Positions 10,897-22,700 of a DNA stretch of 64,000 nucleotides are shown piece by piece (position 1 is the stretch's first letter; every line of letters begins with the position of its first letter). The DNA is from Anaspis maculata. Its lineage: Eukaryota; Arthropoda; Insecta; Coleoptera; Scraptiidae. Position numbers and translations under genes: made by a program. The notes beneath the pieces are model-generated. The model was not told the DNA's origin. It did not search any database and was given only the letters and a program-made list of their open reading frames with translations. The stretch is from the NCBI GenBank assembly GCA_949128115.1, contig OX421963.1, positions 54,121,306-54,185,305 on the forward strand. The letters are read 5' to 3'.

Positions 10897-12246
10897 TCAA
10901 CTAGTCTCGGCAAAGAGCATCGGGAGGCTGATCATCCCAATCGAGACCGAGCTTCCACAGACGCTGAATGAGATATTTTGCGAAAAATGAGAGTGGGGAT
11001 AAGAATCCCAGAGGGTCTTATATACGAGCAACCTCGGAAAGAATCGAACGTTTCGTGCATGGCGATGACGATAGAGTGACAGTGAACGAGAAAGTGTCGC
11101 CAATGGCACACCATTGTCACCCAAGAATTTTGACCGGAGCGTCCGGAGACTCATCAAAGGTAGAAGGTTGAGAACGACAATGTTCATTAGGAATATCGCA
11201 CAACAATTCCGGACAATTGCTGGCCCATTTACGAAGTTCGAAACAACCCGAACTGAGCAATTCAACAAGTTCATGCCGAAGGGCGTTGGCGGCCTCGGCA
11301 GACGCAGCACCACACAACAGATCGTCGACATACAGATTGCGACGAATGGCCTCGGAGGCCAGAGGAACTTCGAAGCGAGTAACTCGGCCAGATGCAGTAA
11401 CGTTCGCACTGCCAAAAATGGCGCTGAGGATATACCATACGTGATAGTGTTTAACTGAAAGGTTTGGATGGGCTCACCAGGCGTGAACCGAAAACGAATC
11501 AGTTGGAAACGACGATGTTTGGGGGTGATCAAAATCTGTCTGTATATCTGCCGAATGTCGCAGGTGAACACCACCGGCTGACAGCGGAATTGCAAAAGCA
11601 GGGCCACCAAGTCCTGCTGCAACTTGGGGCCGACATACAGCGTTTCATTGAGTGAAACATGATTGGCCGCCCGCGCCGAAGCGTCAAATACAACTCGAAT
11701 TTTTGGTTTTCCATCCTCCTCCTTAACGACAGGATGATGAGGAATGAAGAAGGTGTCCGAGCCCGTAGGGTCGGATTCAAGGAGGGTCATGTGACCTGAC
11801 TTCAAATAATCAGACATGAATTCCAGGTAAAGCTCACGCAACTTATCCTGGTTGGCTAAGCGACGTTCAATAGCAAGCCACCTACGGTCGGCGATTTGGC
11901 GAGAGTTAACAAAGGTCGGTGCGACACTCTTGAACGGAAGGGCTACACCAAACCACAGAATACCAAACCTTCCAGAAGGACACCGATGGATGGTGTCGCG
12001 AAAGCACTCTTCGGCCTCCTGTTCATCAGGGGTGAGCCGAGGTTTGGCAAGGGAAGAAGGAATTTCTTCTATTTCCCAAAACTTCTGCAAAGACTCACCA
12101 ATGCTAACCGACGAGCAAACCAAAAACGAGCTGCGAGATTTCGCGGGAGCTTGGTATGGACCTAGCAAGGCCCATCCGAAGATCGTGCTCATGGCCAGCG
12201 GATGACCGGAGCCGTGAGAAATCAGTCCTTCGCGGATACATTTCAT
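10897..12246 (-). pseudogene. BEL/Pao protease tail and reverse transcriptase segment
   Basis: The open frame starts with a linker containing GHPLAMSTIFGWALLGPY, typical of the BEL protease-RT junction. It passes through the RT fingers (FFIPHHPV, IRVVFDASA) to the first catalytic Asp motif (TCDIRQIYRQI). A frameshift follows. The YVDD catalytic box is encoded at 11321-11332, but in another frame from the upstream RT. Beyond it the frame is lost again. Insertion 10368-10815 separates it from the RNase H part. Confidence 0.8.
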
Positions 12247-12370
12247 ATTTTGATGATTATTGAGTATCGACGTTTGATATTTTGATGATTATTATCGATA
12301 TGTTTTGAAGATGATATCATTAGTTGATATATCGATATATTGATAAATTTATTGATATATCAATAGTTTT
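12245..12370. repeat. ATCGAT/ATATCAA terminal array, right
   Basis: The mirror array to 3271-3400, made of TTGATATTTTGATGATTATT and ATATCGATATATTGAT-type repeats. It lies directly upstream of the truncated 5' edge of the BEL pol and just inside the right end of the composite element. Confidence 0.6.
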
Positions 12371-12381
12371 GCCCATTCCTA

Positions 12382-13420
12382 GTCATAGGGGACCTCAGAA
12401 CGGATATATCCGTCGAAATCTCGAGAACAGTTTTTAGCACATTCACAATACTTCCCCTCCTCGTTGGGTGGTGAGTCGGGAAAGTAAAAAAATCATATCG
12501 TCATTGTTGGACTTCTGATCTGGAACATTCAAAAACCGTTTCGAGATTAGACTTAATGCTTCATGAATAATCCATTAGAATTCGGGAAAAAAATGTTTTA
12601 TAGAAACGGGGATTGGTGGAACTTAGCACAATTTTGCAATGTTTTACATTACACCCTGTAAAAAAAAGTAAATGAGATTCAAAACAAAATCCTGTTAATG
12701 GGATGGATTGCTGAAAGATGGATCTAAAAAACTGTGAAAACAAATTCAAAATCGATTGTGTCAATCCAAAGTTACGTCATTTTGAAAAATGGCAAAATTT
12801 TCAATACCGTCACTCCAGTTGTTGAGCAGTTTATTTCGGCATTGCGAAACGTCTTGGGATTGAAAATCCACTTTGGGTTCTTTGGTATGATTATGTATAA
12901 TAAACTATTTCGGAAATAAACATTTTTATTGCAATTTTCCCACACAAAAAAACGGTCCTTACTTTGTCCATCCGTCTGTCCATCCGTACTCACCCCTGAC
13001 TATTTCCCAGGGAAAGAATATACACCGGATTGCACGAGGGTGGTAGTTTGGTATCAAACACGGGATCAAATTTTCAAGGTGAAATAAAAACGAAGTTCGT
13101 TACTTCACGAAAAGAATATGTACAAAAAAATCTCTCTCTCCACATAGTTGAAGATGTATATTTGCTGTATATTTTACGATAGCGCCTTTTTGTATGTACG
13201 AGCCCTAACAACTACATATAAGTACTTTCGCAAAAAAAATAGAAAAAATTGATAAAAAATTGAAAGTTACAAATTTTGATATGACCAGCTTAGGTATGCA
13301 TCAACTGACTTTGTGTACAAAATTTGGTCAAAATCCAGTGAATAAATTTGGAGTTATGACAAAAAAAAAACATTTTCAGAACTCAACTTTGGAAGCCACC
13401 ATTTTCATAAATGTATTGGG
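12382..13420. other. Right part of the older repeat, then unassigned AT-rich DNA
   Basis: Positions 12390-12490 resume the dispersed repeat interrupted by the composite element (GGATATATCCGTCGA block, CACAATACTT block and GGTCGGGAAAGTAAAAA-like end). From about 12500 to 13420 the DNA is AT-rich with no recognised gene. Confidence 0.45.
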
Positions 13421-13423
13421 ACT

Positions 13424-13573
13424 GGGGAGTTTGTGTGCACACGTCCGTACGACGTAACGTAACTTCCAACGTGGAAATAGACGAGTTTGTTATTTGGGAT
13501 TCTATAGTTACAGGGGAGTTTTCACGTTCTACGTTGCGTTACGTCGTACGTTGTGTGAAATCACAAACTCCCC
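13424..13573. mobile_element. Hairpin MITE, GGGGAGTTTGTG ends
   Basis: GGGGAGTTTGTG at 13424 pairs with CACAAACTCCCC at 13562-13573, and the inner arms pair through GTACGACGTAACG-type sequence. A similar GACGCGACGTAACGTT fragment occurs at about 17008. It lies about 200 bp upstream of the first recognised Rtf1 exon. Confidence 0.6.
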
Positions 13574-13786
13574 ATTATTGCTCACTCAACGGTTTCACTC
13601 ACTTACACATTCCAAGTCAAGTTACAAGTCGCGAAAAATCGCCTAATGTCATGTCGTATCGTGAACAGATCGTGATCTAGTGTGTATTGAAATGTCATAA
13701 TGAATGACAGTAAAAATGGAATTTCTCATGGATCGTGTTAGTACATTAACCGAAAATCTTCATAATTCCCTTGTTTCCTTTTGTAG

Positions 13787-16700
13787 GAATTCCTCAATCT
13801 TGCAAAGAAGAAAGTGCGAAAGAAGCGCTCGTCCCATTCTTCAAAATCGGATTCGGACTCTGGTGGTTCAAGGTCCAGCGATGGCAGCGAGCACAAGCGC
13901 AAGAAGCCCAAACGAAAATCTGCATCTTCAGGATCAGAACCGGAGCCGGAACGCGAACCAGAACCTGCGAAATCGAACAAGGAACAAGATAAAAATTCAG
14001 AACCCGAAGAAGGCGAAGTTTCGGATTCATCCTCATCCGACGAGGAATACAACGACGGCTACGATGACCAGCTCATGGGTGACGAGGAGGACAGGGCGCG
14101 TCTGGCCAGTCTAACGGAGAAGGAGCGAGAAACTGAAATTTTCAAGCGGATCGAACAGCGGGAGATGATGAAAACTCGATTCGAAATCGAGAAAAAGCTG
14201 AGACAGGCCAAGAAGGCCGAAAGGGCCAAGGACAAACCGACCAGACACAAAGAGAAGGACAGGGAAAAGGACAGGGACAGAGGCAGCGACCACAGCAAGT
14301 TGCAGACGGACTACAGTTCGATCGATCACAAGGAGCGAAGCAAGGAACGGAAAAAGAACATTGAAGAAAACAGAGGGAGAGTCGACAAGCGAGTAAATGC
14401 CATGGCCGAACTGAAGGCTAGAAGAGAGGACAAGCAAAAGAGAGAGGAAGCTGAAGAAAAACGCAAGGAGGAACTCAGGAAAAAAGAAGAAGAGGAGGAG
14501 AATTTGTCGTCGAACAAGAGTTCCGTGAAACTGAAGGCGTCCGATATTTATTCTGACGATGACAGTGAGAGTGAAGGTGAGTCCAGTAATTTTTAGGGTG
14601 TGTTCGGGTGATATGTTGACAAAGAAAAATCGACCTATTGGTCTGAGACAGATTCGTCGGCGATAGTGAACTCAACTTTATAGTCTGGGGGTTAATGACA
14701 TGAACTGTTCATTTTGTGATAATGGGATGAAATTTGGTATGAGTGGTCTTCATGGTCTTCTTCTTAAATGCAGAGAAACTTCTACAAACCACGGTTGAAT
14801 ATCGTCACACCTCTCGAAAGGTAATCGACTCTCCTCTAAACCTTTTCAACATGATTGTGTCGCCATGTCCGCATTGTTCTTTATATAAAAAAATCCTTTG
14901 GAGTCAAAATAAAAAACGAAAAAAAAATGAAAACAAGCGCAATTTTTTTTTTTAATCTAAGAACACAATAATTGCAGGTCCTGCTGTGTTGAAAATTAAT
15001 GTGAACAGATAACTGCCTCTTAGCCCAAGAATATTAGGTTTTGATCGAAATGAGTAATTGGTCAATAATAATAATTAATTACTAATAATTGTTTTTGTAA
15101 TGTTCCAGGTGGCAAGAGCTCACCGCCACCACAAAGACAATCCATGGGGTCGTCGGCACGATCCCGATCTCGTTCCTCGAGTAGCTCGAGCTCCAGCGAT
15201 AATGATCAAGATGACCATGTCAAAACCTCGTACATACCTACAAAAGTCGACATGAACTTGATTCGTCTTTCTCGACACAAACTGGAACGATTCGTCCACA
15301 TGCCATTTTTCGATCGAATCGCCAAAGGTTGTTTCGTCAAAATTGGAATAGGTCAACACAACAATATGCCGGTGTACCGCGTGGCCGAAGTCATCGGTGT
15401 TTATGAAACCTCCAAAATATACGTACTAGGCAAAACCAAAACGAACAAGGTAATTTGTTTCTTCGGGAATTTCCAAATGAAAAATTTGAATACAGCTTAT
15501 CCACAAAAATGCTTCATTTCACCAATTTAAAATTCAAGTTGTAATCTAAATTGTACTGAGGTAAGAGCCAAGGCGTTTATTCCCATTCGCTTTTCAGTTC
15601 TGGACCGCTGATTCTCTTGCAACTGGAATGCTCATTTTTTTACGGTCATGTTTCAGGGTTTGCGGGTAAGACATGGCAATCAGGAACGTGTTTTTCGTTT
15701 GGAGTTCGTGTCGAATCAAGAATTCACAGAGACTGAGTACCACAAGTGGATAGAGGCCAGCGCCGCCGCAGGGAATCCACTGCCAGGCAAGGACCAGGTT
15801 GACCAAAAGCAAGCTGACATCAAAGAGGCTTTGAACTACGAATTCAACGAACAAGACATCGAGAGAATAGTAAGTCAGAGGTAAAACCACCTGTGAAATC
15901 CTTTTTATTGATTGCCATTTCTCTGTTGTGTATCTGACGCCTGGACCTGTACTTAAACTGCGCTACACCAGTCAAACAGTATTACATAGGGTCTTATTAA
16001 TATGTATAAATGAAGCAAATTAATGCTCATGCTTGAAATTTCGGCATTGGAAAAATCCTTAGAAATCTGCTGTCAAACAAGTCTGATGTTGATGGTAAAA
16101 AACCGGGGATAGGTACCTTGCATTTTTTGATAATGCAAAACCTCTTTGCAAGTGTGTTACTGTTGTGGCCAACAGAAACAAATAATGGAAAAATTCTTTA
16201 TCTCGTTAAGCGATACAAAAAAGTCTAAATTTTGTGATTATCAAGTCAAGATATAAAAAACCGTTTTGGGTTATCTCATCTAGTTTTCGATGTATCGTGA
16301 AAAGTTGAAAAGACAACAATTGGGCGTTCGGCGTGTACAGGCCATATTTGAAACTTGACTCTAACTGTGATATTTTATTAGATCAGGGAGAAAGAAAGAT
16401 TCAAACCTAACCCACATAATTACGCCATGAGAAAAACGCAGCTGATGAAAGAAAGAGATTCGGCGCTAAGCAGAGGTGATGACGATGTGGCGCGTGATTT
16501 GGGCCAGAAATTGTCCGATTTAGAAGAGAGGGCGTCAGAACTCGACAAAATGCGGACGTCGACCATTTCCAGTATTTCGTATATCAACGACCGAAACCGA
16601 AAAAGAAATGTAGAAGAAGCGGAAAAGGCCATCATGGCCGAGCTCAAAGCCAACAAGGGAAAGAAGGTAAGTCATTGCTTTGTACATCGCATCGAATAAG

Positions 16701-19700
16701 GAAAATGTTCACCTTTTTTCTTTTATCAGATTGATGATCCTTTCACGAGGAGATCGACGAAACCCAGAATGAATTTCAAAGCAGCTCCAGAAGAAAAAAT
16801 GGAAGCTGTGGTAGAGAAGAAGGTTGCCGAAAAGACGCATGTGGAAGTTGAAACTCTCAAAATTCCAATTCAACCGGTTCAGGTGACGCAAGATGACCTG
16901 TTCTCCGCTCATGATTTTGATATTAAAATTGATCTTGATGTTCCTTTGCCAGGTAAGATCCATTTTGTAATATTATTGTGTTAAAAATTCCGTTTGTCGT
17001 TCATACGACGCGACGTAACGTTAAATATCACGTGTAGTACGGACGTTAGGGGAACCAACCTTGCATTTCATCCCGATGCAAAACGCTTTTGCACGTGAGT
17101 AGTAGGTACCTATGGGTGATTTTTAAGAAGTGGTGCCCCGATGGGACCCGCGACTGGCGTGCTTCCGAAGAGGTCAAAGGTCTAAAAAATTACCATTTAT
17201 GAAATCGTTGCTTTTTTTATACTTTTTTTACTGGACCATATATTTCCAAGGTCGAGGAGCACAATGCAATAAATTTCCAGAAAGTGTCGTGCACCAGTGG
17301 CGTACCAAACGGCTGCGAAGGGGCGAGATGCGATTTTCTACAAGTCTTATGGTAAACCTGACCTAATACTTTTTTTGACATGTTTGGTATCATTTCTGAC
17401 CAAATGGCACATTCTGATTCCAAAAATAAGTAGTAAATTTTGATAGAGACGTGTTTAAACCGGTTTTATCATGAAAACATGATGTTTTTACCCTCAAAAT
17501 TGATGTTTTATAGTTCTGCTTCCATCACTGTCCAATGTTTTTATAACTATCATTTTGACTTGGACAGTTGGCTTGGGCTATTTAACACAAAAATATCATT
17601 TGCTGAACTTTTTCCCCGTTTTCACAAAGTCACAGCATGATTTTGTTTCTTGAGATATACAGGGTGATTCATGAGTGACCTTACATAGGCTAATGGGAGA
17701 TAAAGGACTTCGAGGCGAGTCAGGATCCACTGAAGAAATTTTATTTTCTCAGATAGTTACAAAGATACAGGGTGTTTTGTGTGTTTCGTATGAAACTTTG
17801 ATAAGCGATATTTCTGAAACGGCCAGAGGTATTTTGTTGAAATTCACCAGTAATATTTCTCTGTTAGAACTCATCCCGAAGCCACACCGGGTAAGTCAAA
17901 ATCCAGGGCCGGGCTAGAACAAAGGTGCCCCTTTTTTGTTTGATCAAAAAGTACATTTTCTGACCGCTTTTCTAGAAAACTGCTATCGGATTCAAAAAGC
18001 TAAGGAAAAGTGCTTCAAGAATCACTCTTCAATTTAGATGGCACACCTAAACCGTTTCGACAATAAAATTCAAAGTAAAATTTGTGGGTGAGTTCCCATT
18101 TTCGACCGGACATAATCGACTCATTGTTTGATTGATTTCATCAAAATTCATTTTTTGGCTTGTCTGTGTTGAATAGAAGAGCTTGGTTGAAAGAAAAATT
18201 CCAGAGCTGACCATTTTTTTTTTAAATGACAAAATCGAGAGTGAAACCAAAATTAGACTCGATTTGTGGTCGTCAAAAAAAAATCTCCGGCTATGGAATT
18301 TTTCTTCCTACCAAGCCATTCTGTTCCACAGATACAAGCTAAAAAATGAATTTGAATGAATTCAATCAAACAATGAGTCGATTATGTCCGGTCAAAAATG
18401 GAAACTTACCCATAAATTTCACTTTCAATTTTTATGTCGAAACGGTTTAGGTGTGCCATCTAAATTGAAGAGTGATTCTTGAAGCATTTTTCCTTAGCTT
18501 TTCGAATCCGATAGCAGTTTTTCAGAAAAGCGGTCAGAAAATATACTTTTTGATCAAATAAAAAGGGGCACATTGTTTCAATCCCGGCCCTGGATTTTGA
18601 CTTACCCAGTATGGCTTCAGGGTAAGTTCCAATAAAGAAATATTACTGGTAAATTTCAAGAAAATATCTCTAGCCGTTTCAGAAATATCGCTTATCAAAG
18701 TTTCATACGAAACACACAAAACACCCTGTATCTTCGTAACCATCTGAGAAAATAAAATTTCTTCAGTGGATCCTGACTCGCCTCGAAGTCCTCTATCTCC
18801 CATTAGCCTATGTAAGGTCACTCATGAATCACCCTGTATAATGTCAAAGCTTGATGTGACGAAACTTGCTATTTCACAGAAAAAAATAGGCTAGGACCAG
18901 AATGTAGCATTGATTTGGTACTTTATTCATTTCAAGGCATGGAAGTAGTTTACTCTTTCAAACAAAATAGAAAAAACTGAAATCGGAGTCGTATTTTAGT
19001 CATGACGTCCTTTTTCTTTCGACATTGCGAGCTTTTGGAATTAAATTTCTACATGATGCACGCTTTGGAACAAAACTACCTTGTGATTTTGTCACATCGA
19101 TAGAAACTTCTGGTGTATGAAATTCATCTATAAAATAGTTCAATCGAACAATCTATGTCAAAATTGTGATCATCAGTGTTTTGAACCACAATGGGAATGA
19201 ACCTCAAAAACGACAAATTCATAGGTCGAAACTTCGCGTTTTTTCAAAAATTAATTCCGCAGTGTCGGAAGAAAAACTATGTCATGGCTGAAATACGGCT
19301 CCGATTCCAGTTGTTTTTTTTTTATTTAGTTTGATAGAGAAATCTATTTTCATGCCTTGAAATAAATAAAGTATCAAATCAAAGCCACATTTTGACCCTA
19401 GTCTAATTTTTTCTGTGAAATAGCATATTTCGTCACATCAAGCTTTGACATGATATATTTCAAGAAACAAAATCACTCCGTGACTTTGTGAAAACCGGAA
19501 AAAAGTTCAGCAAATGATATTTTGGTGTGAAATAGCCAGAACTAAGTGACTAAGTCAAAATCATAGTTATAATAACATTGAACAATGGTAGAAGTAGAAT
19601 GACAAAACATCAATTTTGAGGGTGGAAAAAATCATGTTTTTCTGATAAAACCGGGTCAAACACGTCTTATTTAATGAAATTTCATACTTATTTTTGGAAT

Positions 19701-22700
19701 CAGAATGTGCGATTTTGTCAGAAATGATACCAAACATGTCAAAACAAGCGAATATGCCTCATGGGCATGAGGCTCAGTAGCGCACTTCCTTTTTGAAGGA
19801 TTAGTGAACGCAAGATGTTAATTAGGGTTCTACCGTTATTTGGGCAGAAATTTCAATATGGCGGCCAAAATAACGTCAGATTCATAAAAATTTGGCTTAA
19901 AAATCAAAATAAGTTCCAAGTTTCATGAAAATCGTTCCACTAATAAGAGATTTCAATATAGCGGCAAAGATGGCGGCAGAATGTTGGAATTTGGCTGGAG
20001 AATAAGAATAATCATACGAAACAAAAGTGAGTCCCAAGCGCCATGAAAATCGTTGAGTGATAAGAAATATTGCATCATTTGCCCAAAATCGGATGTATTT
20101 TGATAAAGTTCACATCGCCTGTGAATTTCTCTCAAATCGGACCACTTTCAGAGAAATTCGAAATGGCGGATCAAATATGGCGGCCAAGTGACAAAAATCA
20201 TTGGTCAACTTTATATGGTAGTCACGTACGCCTTTGATTAGCGTTTAGACCACATTGATATATTTTTTCGTAGAGGCATAATTCTTCTAGTTCTATCACT
20301 TTAAAACATGTTCAATATGGAGGATACAAGATGGCGGCGGGGCATCAATTGTCAAAAATTGGATGTATCTAATTGAGGTTCACATCGCCTGCAAATTTCA
20401 CTCGAACCAGACCACTTTCAGAGAAATTCAAAATGGCGGATCAAAAATGGCGGCCAAGTGACAGAAGTCATTGGTCAACTTTATATGGTGGTCACGTACG
20501 CTTTCGATTGTGCGTTTGCACCAGATCGATATCTCTTTTCGTTGAGGCATAATTCTCCTAGTTCTATCACTTCGAAACATGTTCAATATGGAGAATACAA
20601 GATGGCGGCGGGGCATCAATTGTCGAAAATTGGATAGATCTTGATGTGGTTCACATTACCTGCAAATTTCATTTCAATCGGATCACTTTTAGAGAAATTC
20701 AAAATGGCGGATCAAAGATGGCGGCAAAATAACAAAAAACTAAAAGTCAACTTGACATCCTGGACATATGCGCTATTGATCAGCGTTTACACCACATCGA
20801 TATCTTTCTTCTCCGAGGAGTTATCCCAGGTACGGACCCCGTCCGACCCATTTTTTGGGAAAGTGCGCTAAAAAGTGTTAGTTACGGTTTACCATAAGAC
20901 TAGTGAAAAATCGCACCTCGGCCCCTTCGCAGCCGTCTGGTACGCCACTGGTGCATGACACTTGCGGCTAAATAAGCTGACTGAACGCACCTTTATTGTA
21001 TTGAGTTCCTCGGCCTAAGAAATATATGGTCCAGTGCAAAAATTATGAAAAAAGCCACGATTTCAAAAATGGTAATTTTTTGGACCTTCGACCTCTTGGG
21101 GAGCACGCCAGTCGCGTGTCCCATCGGGGCACCACTTCTCAAAAATTACCTATAGGTATCTACTACTTACGTGCAAAAGCGTTTTGCATCGTAATGAAGT
21201 GCAAGGTTGGTCCTGATATGTGCCGCTAACGTCCGTACTAGTGAAATCTGGCTTGCAACCAAGGGCTCTGCCACCAAATGATAGCGCGTGACAAAATGAC
21301 GTTTTTTTTCTATCAATTTTAAATTCGCATAAGGTCGCGCTATTTTGTTCACGTGCAATAGCGCGCTATAAAGGGCTGCCAGAATAGCCTAATGGTGGCC
21401 TTACATTGAGCATCAAATGCTGCAGCTTTTTTAGCTCCAGAGTTCTGATTGGAACTGACGCCTGTTGTTGCTGTCAATGACCAACGTGTGACAAATGAGA
21501 GCTCGGCAGCTAAAGAAGTTGCAGCATTTGATGCTCAATGTAAGGCCACCATAATAGTTGCAGCGGTACGCTTTTTGATTCTGCATTTTGTGATACTGCA
21601 ATGAAATTTGGCATATGCAAACTACATAAAATTTGAAGTGATTTGACCCGCAGCACTCAAAAATTTGTCCATTAGGGGGTGACCGGGGGCCCCTCAAAAT
21701 TTCAAGATGTCTGAATTTTTCCCATGCGCCATTCAGTACCGCCCTATCTACCGTACAGGACCTAAACAACTTTCTTCTTGACCATCATAACATTTTTCGT
21801 CATGTCAATTTCATTCTTCTTATAGAAAAAAAATAATTTCTTTGCCTGGTCAACAAATTGAGAAATAATATTTTTTTTGGACCACCAATAAATTGCTCAG
21901 TAGTTTTTGTGCGATCATCGATGAATCCGCATCCCCTTGATTCATTTATGAAAAGAAAACTTTTGCAGTGCTATTTTTCAACAAAGGAGTGACTTCAACT
22001 TACCATTATTTTCAACATTACCTTTTTCAATGTTTTACCCCGGTAAGTATGATTATTGTTATACTAATATACAGCTTGAAGTTCTCTTTAACGATGTGGA
22101 TGATGAAACTGCCTCAGATTCCACCTGGAAGCCGTACATAATAATTTTTCTTCAAGGCCGTCAAATTTGGCATTTTTGATTTTCTAGCGGGAGCGGCCAA
22201 AATGTCAATACACACCACTCCGCCCAAGAGCACCGGTTTGCTCTAGCGGAAAACGATATTCACGCCTAACAATTTTGCATTTTGTGATACTGAAAGGAGA
22301 GTTGGTGCGAAAGTACCGCAACCGGTGCTCTTGGGCGGAGTGGTGTGTATTGACATTTTGGCCGCTCCCGGTAGAAAATCAAAAATGCCAAATTTGACGG
22401 CCTTGCAGAAAAATTAATATGCACGGCTTCCAAGTGGAATCTGAGGCCGTTTCATCATCCACATCGTTGAAGAAAACTTCAAGCTATATATTAGTACAAT
22501 AATAATCATATTTTTAGGGATAAAACATTGAAATAGGTAATATTGAAAATAATGGTATGTTGAGGTCACCCCTTCGTTGAAGAATAGAACAGCAAAACTT
22601 TTGTTTTCATAAATGAATCAAGGGGATGCGGATTTATCGATGATCACACAAAAACGACTCAACTATCTATTGGTGGTCCAAAAAAATATATATTTCTCAA

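Larger units (their letters stand above)
6347..12246 (-). pseudogene. Decayed BEL/Pao retrotransposon pol region
   Basis: On the - strand, in order, are the tail of the protease/RT linker, reverse transcriptase, RNase H, the zinc-binding and catalytic integrase domains and a C-terminal integrase segment. That is the BEL/Pao layout. The 5' part (gag and most of protease) is missing upstream of 12246, where ATCGAT-rich sequence begins. The remaining pol is broken by frameshifts, by nonsense codons (7361-7363 and 6932-6934) and by two insertions (8029-10020 and 10368-10815). It cannot encode an active element. Component segments are listed separately. Confidence 0.85.
3260..12381. mobile_element. 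hAT-like composite insertion, 9.1 kb
   Basis: The ends are TAGGGATGGGC (3260-3270) and its imperfect inverse GCCCATTCCTA (12371-12381). They are flanked by GTCAAAGG (3252-3259) and GTCATAGG (12382-12389), a 7/8 match of the 8-bp length typical of hAT transposons. Removing the insert and one flank leaves 17 bp that align without a gap to the empty site in the related repeat at about 29700. Inside lie ATCGAT-rich terminal arrays, a THAP remnant and a decayed BEL/Pao element. No hAT transposase was recognised. The interior may be later insertions into a small non-autonomous element, or captured cargo. Confidence 0.6.
17037..21238. mobile_element. 4.2-kb fold-back element, GTACGGACGTTAGG ends, in Rtf1 intron
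   Basis: It starts GTACGGACGTTAGGGGAACC and ends in the imperfect complement (CGCTAACGTCCGTAC). Flanking TA occurs at 17035-17036 and 21239-21240. The outer arms pair 17037-17370 with 20885-21238, and the next layer pairs 17370-17660 with 19440-19745. The inner palindrome is 18841-19453. A CAGGGTG element is nested in the left arm, and a 270-bp tandem array sits in the right half. No transposase is visible. A relative with matching ends lies at 50546-54343. Confidence 0.75.

Noticed and set aside
13738..14517. Ser-rich ORFs on the - strand opposite Rtf1 exon 1
   Set aside because: They are antisense shadows of the Lys/Glu/Ser-rich Rtf1 coding sequence.
20101..20870. CRISPR-like or satellite array
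   Set aside because: The unit is 270 bp with no spacer structure and under three copies; an ordinary tandem duplication in a nuclear intron.
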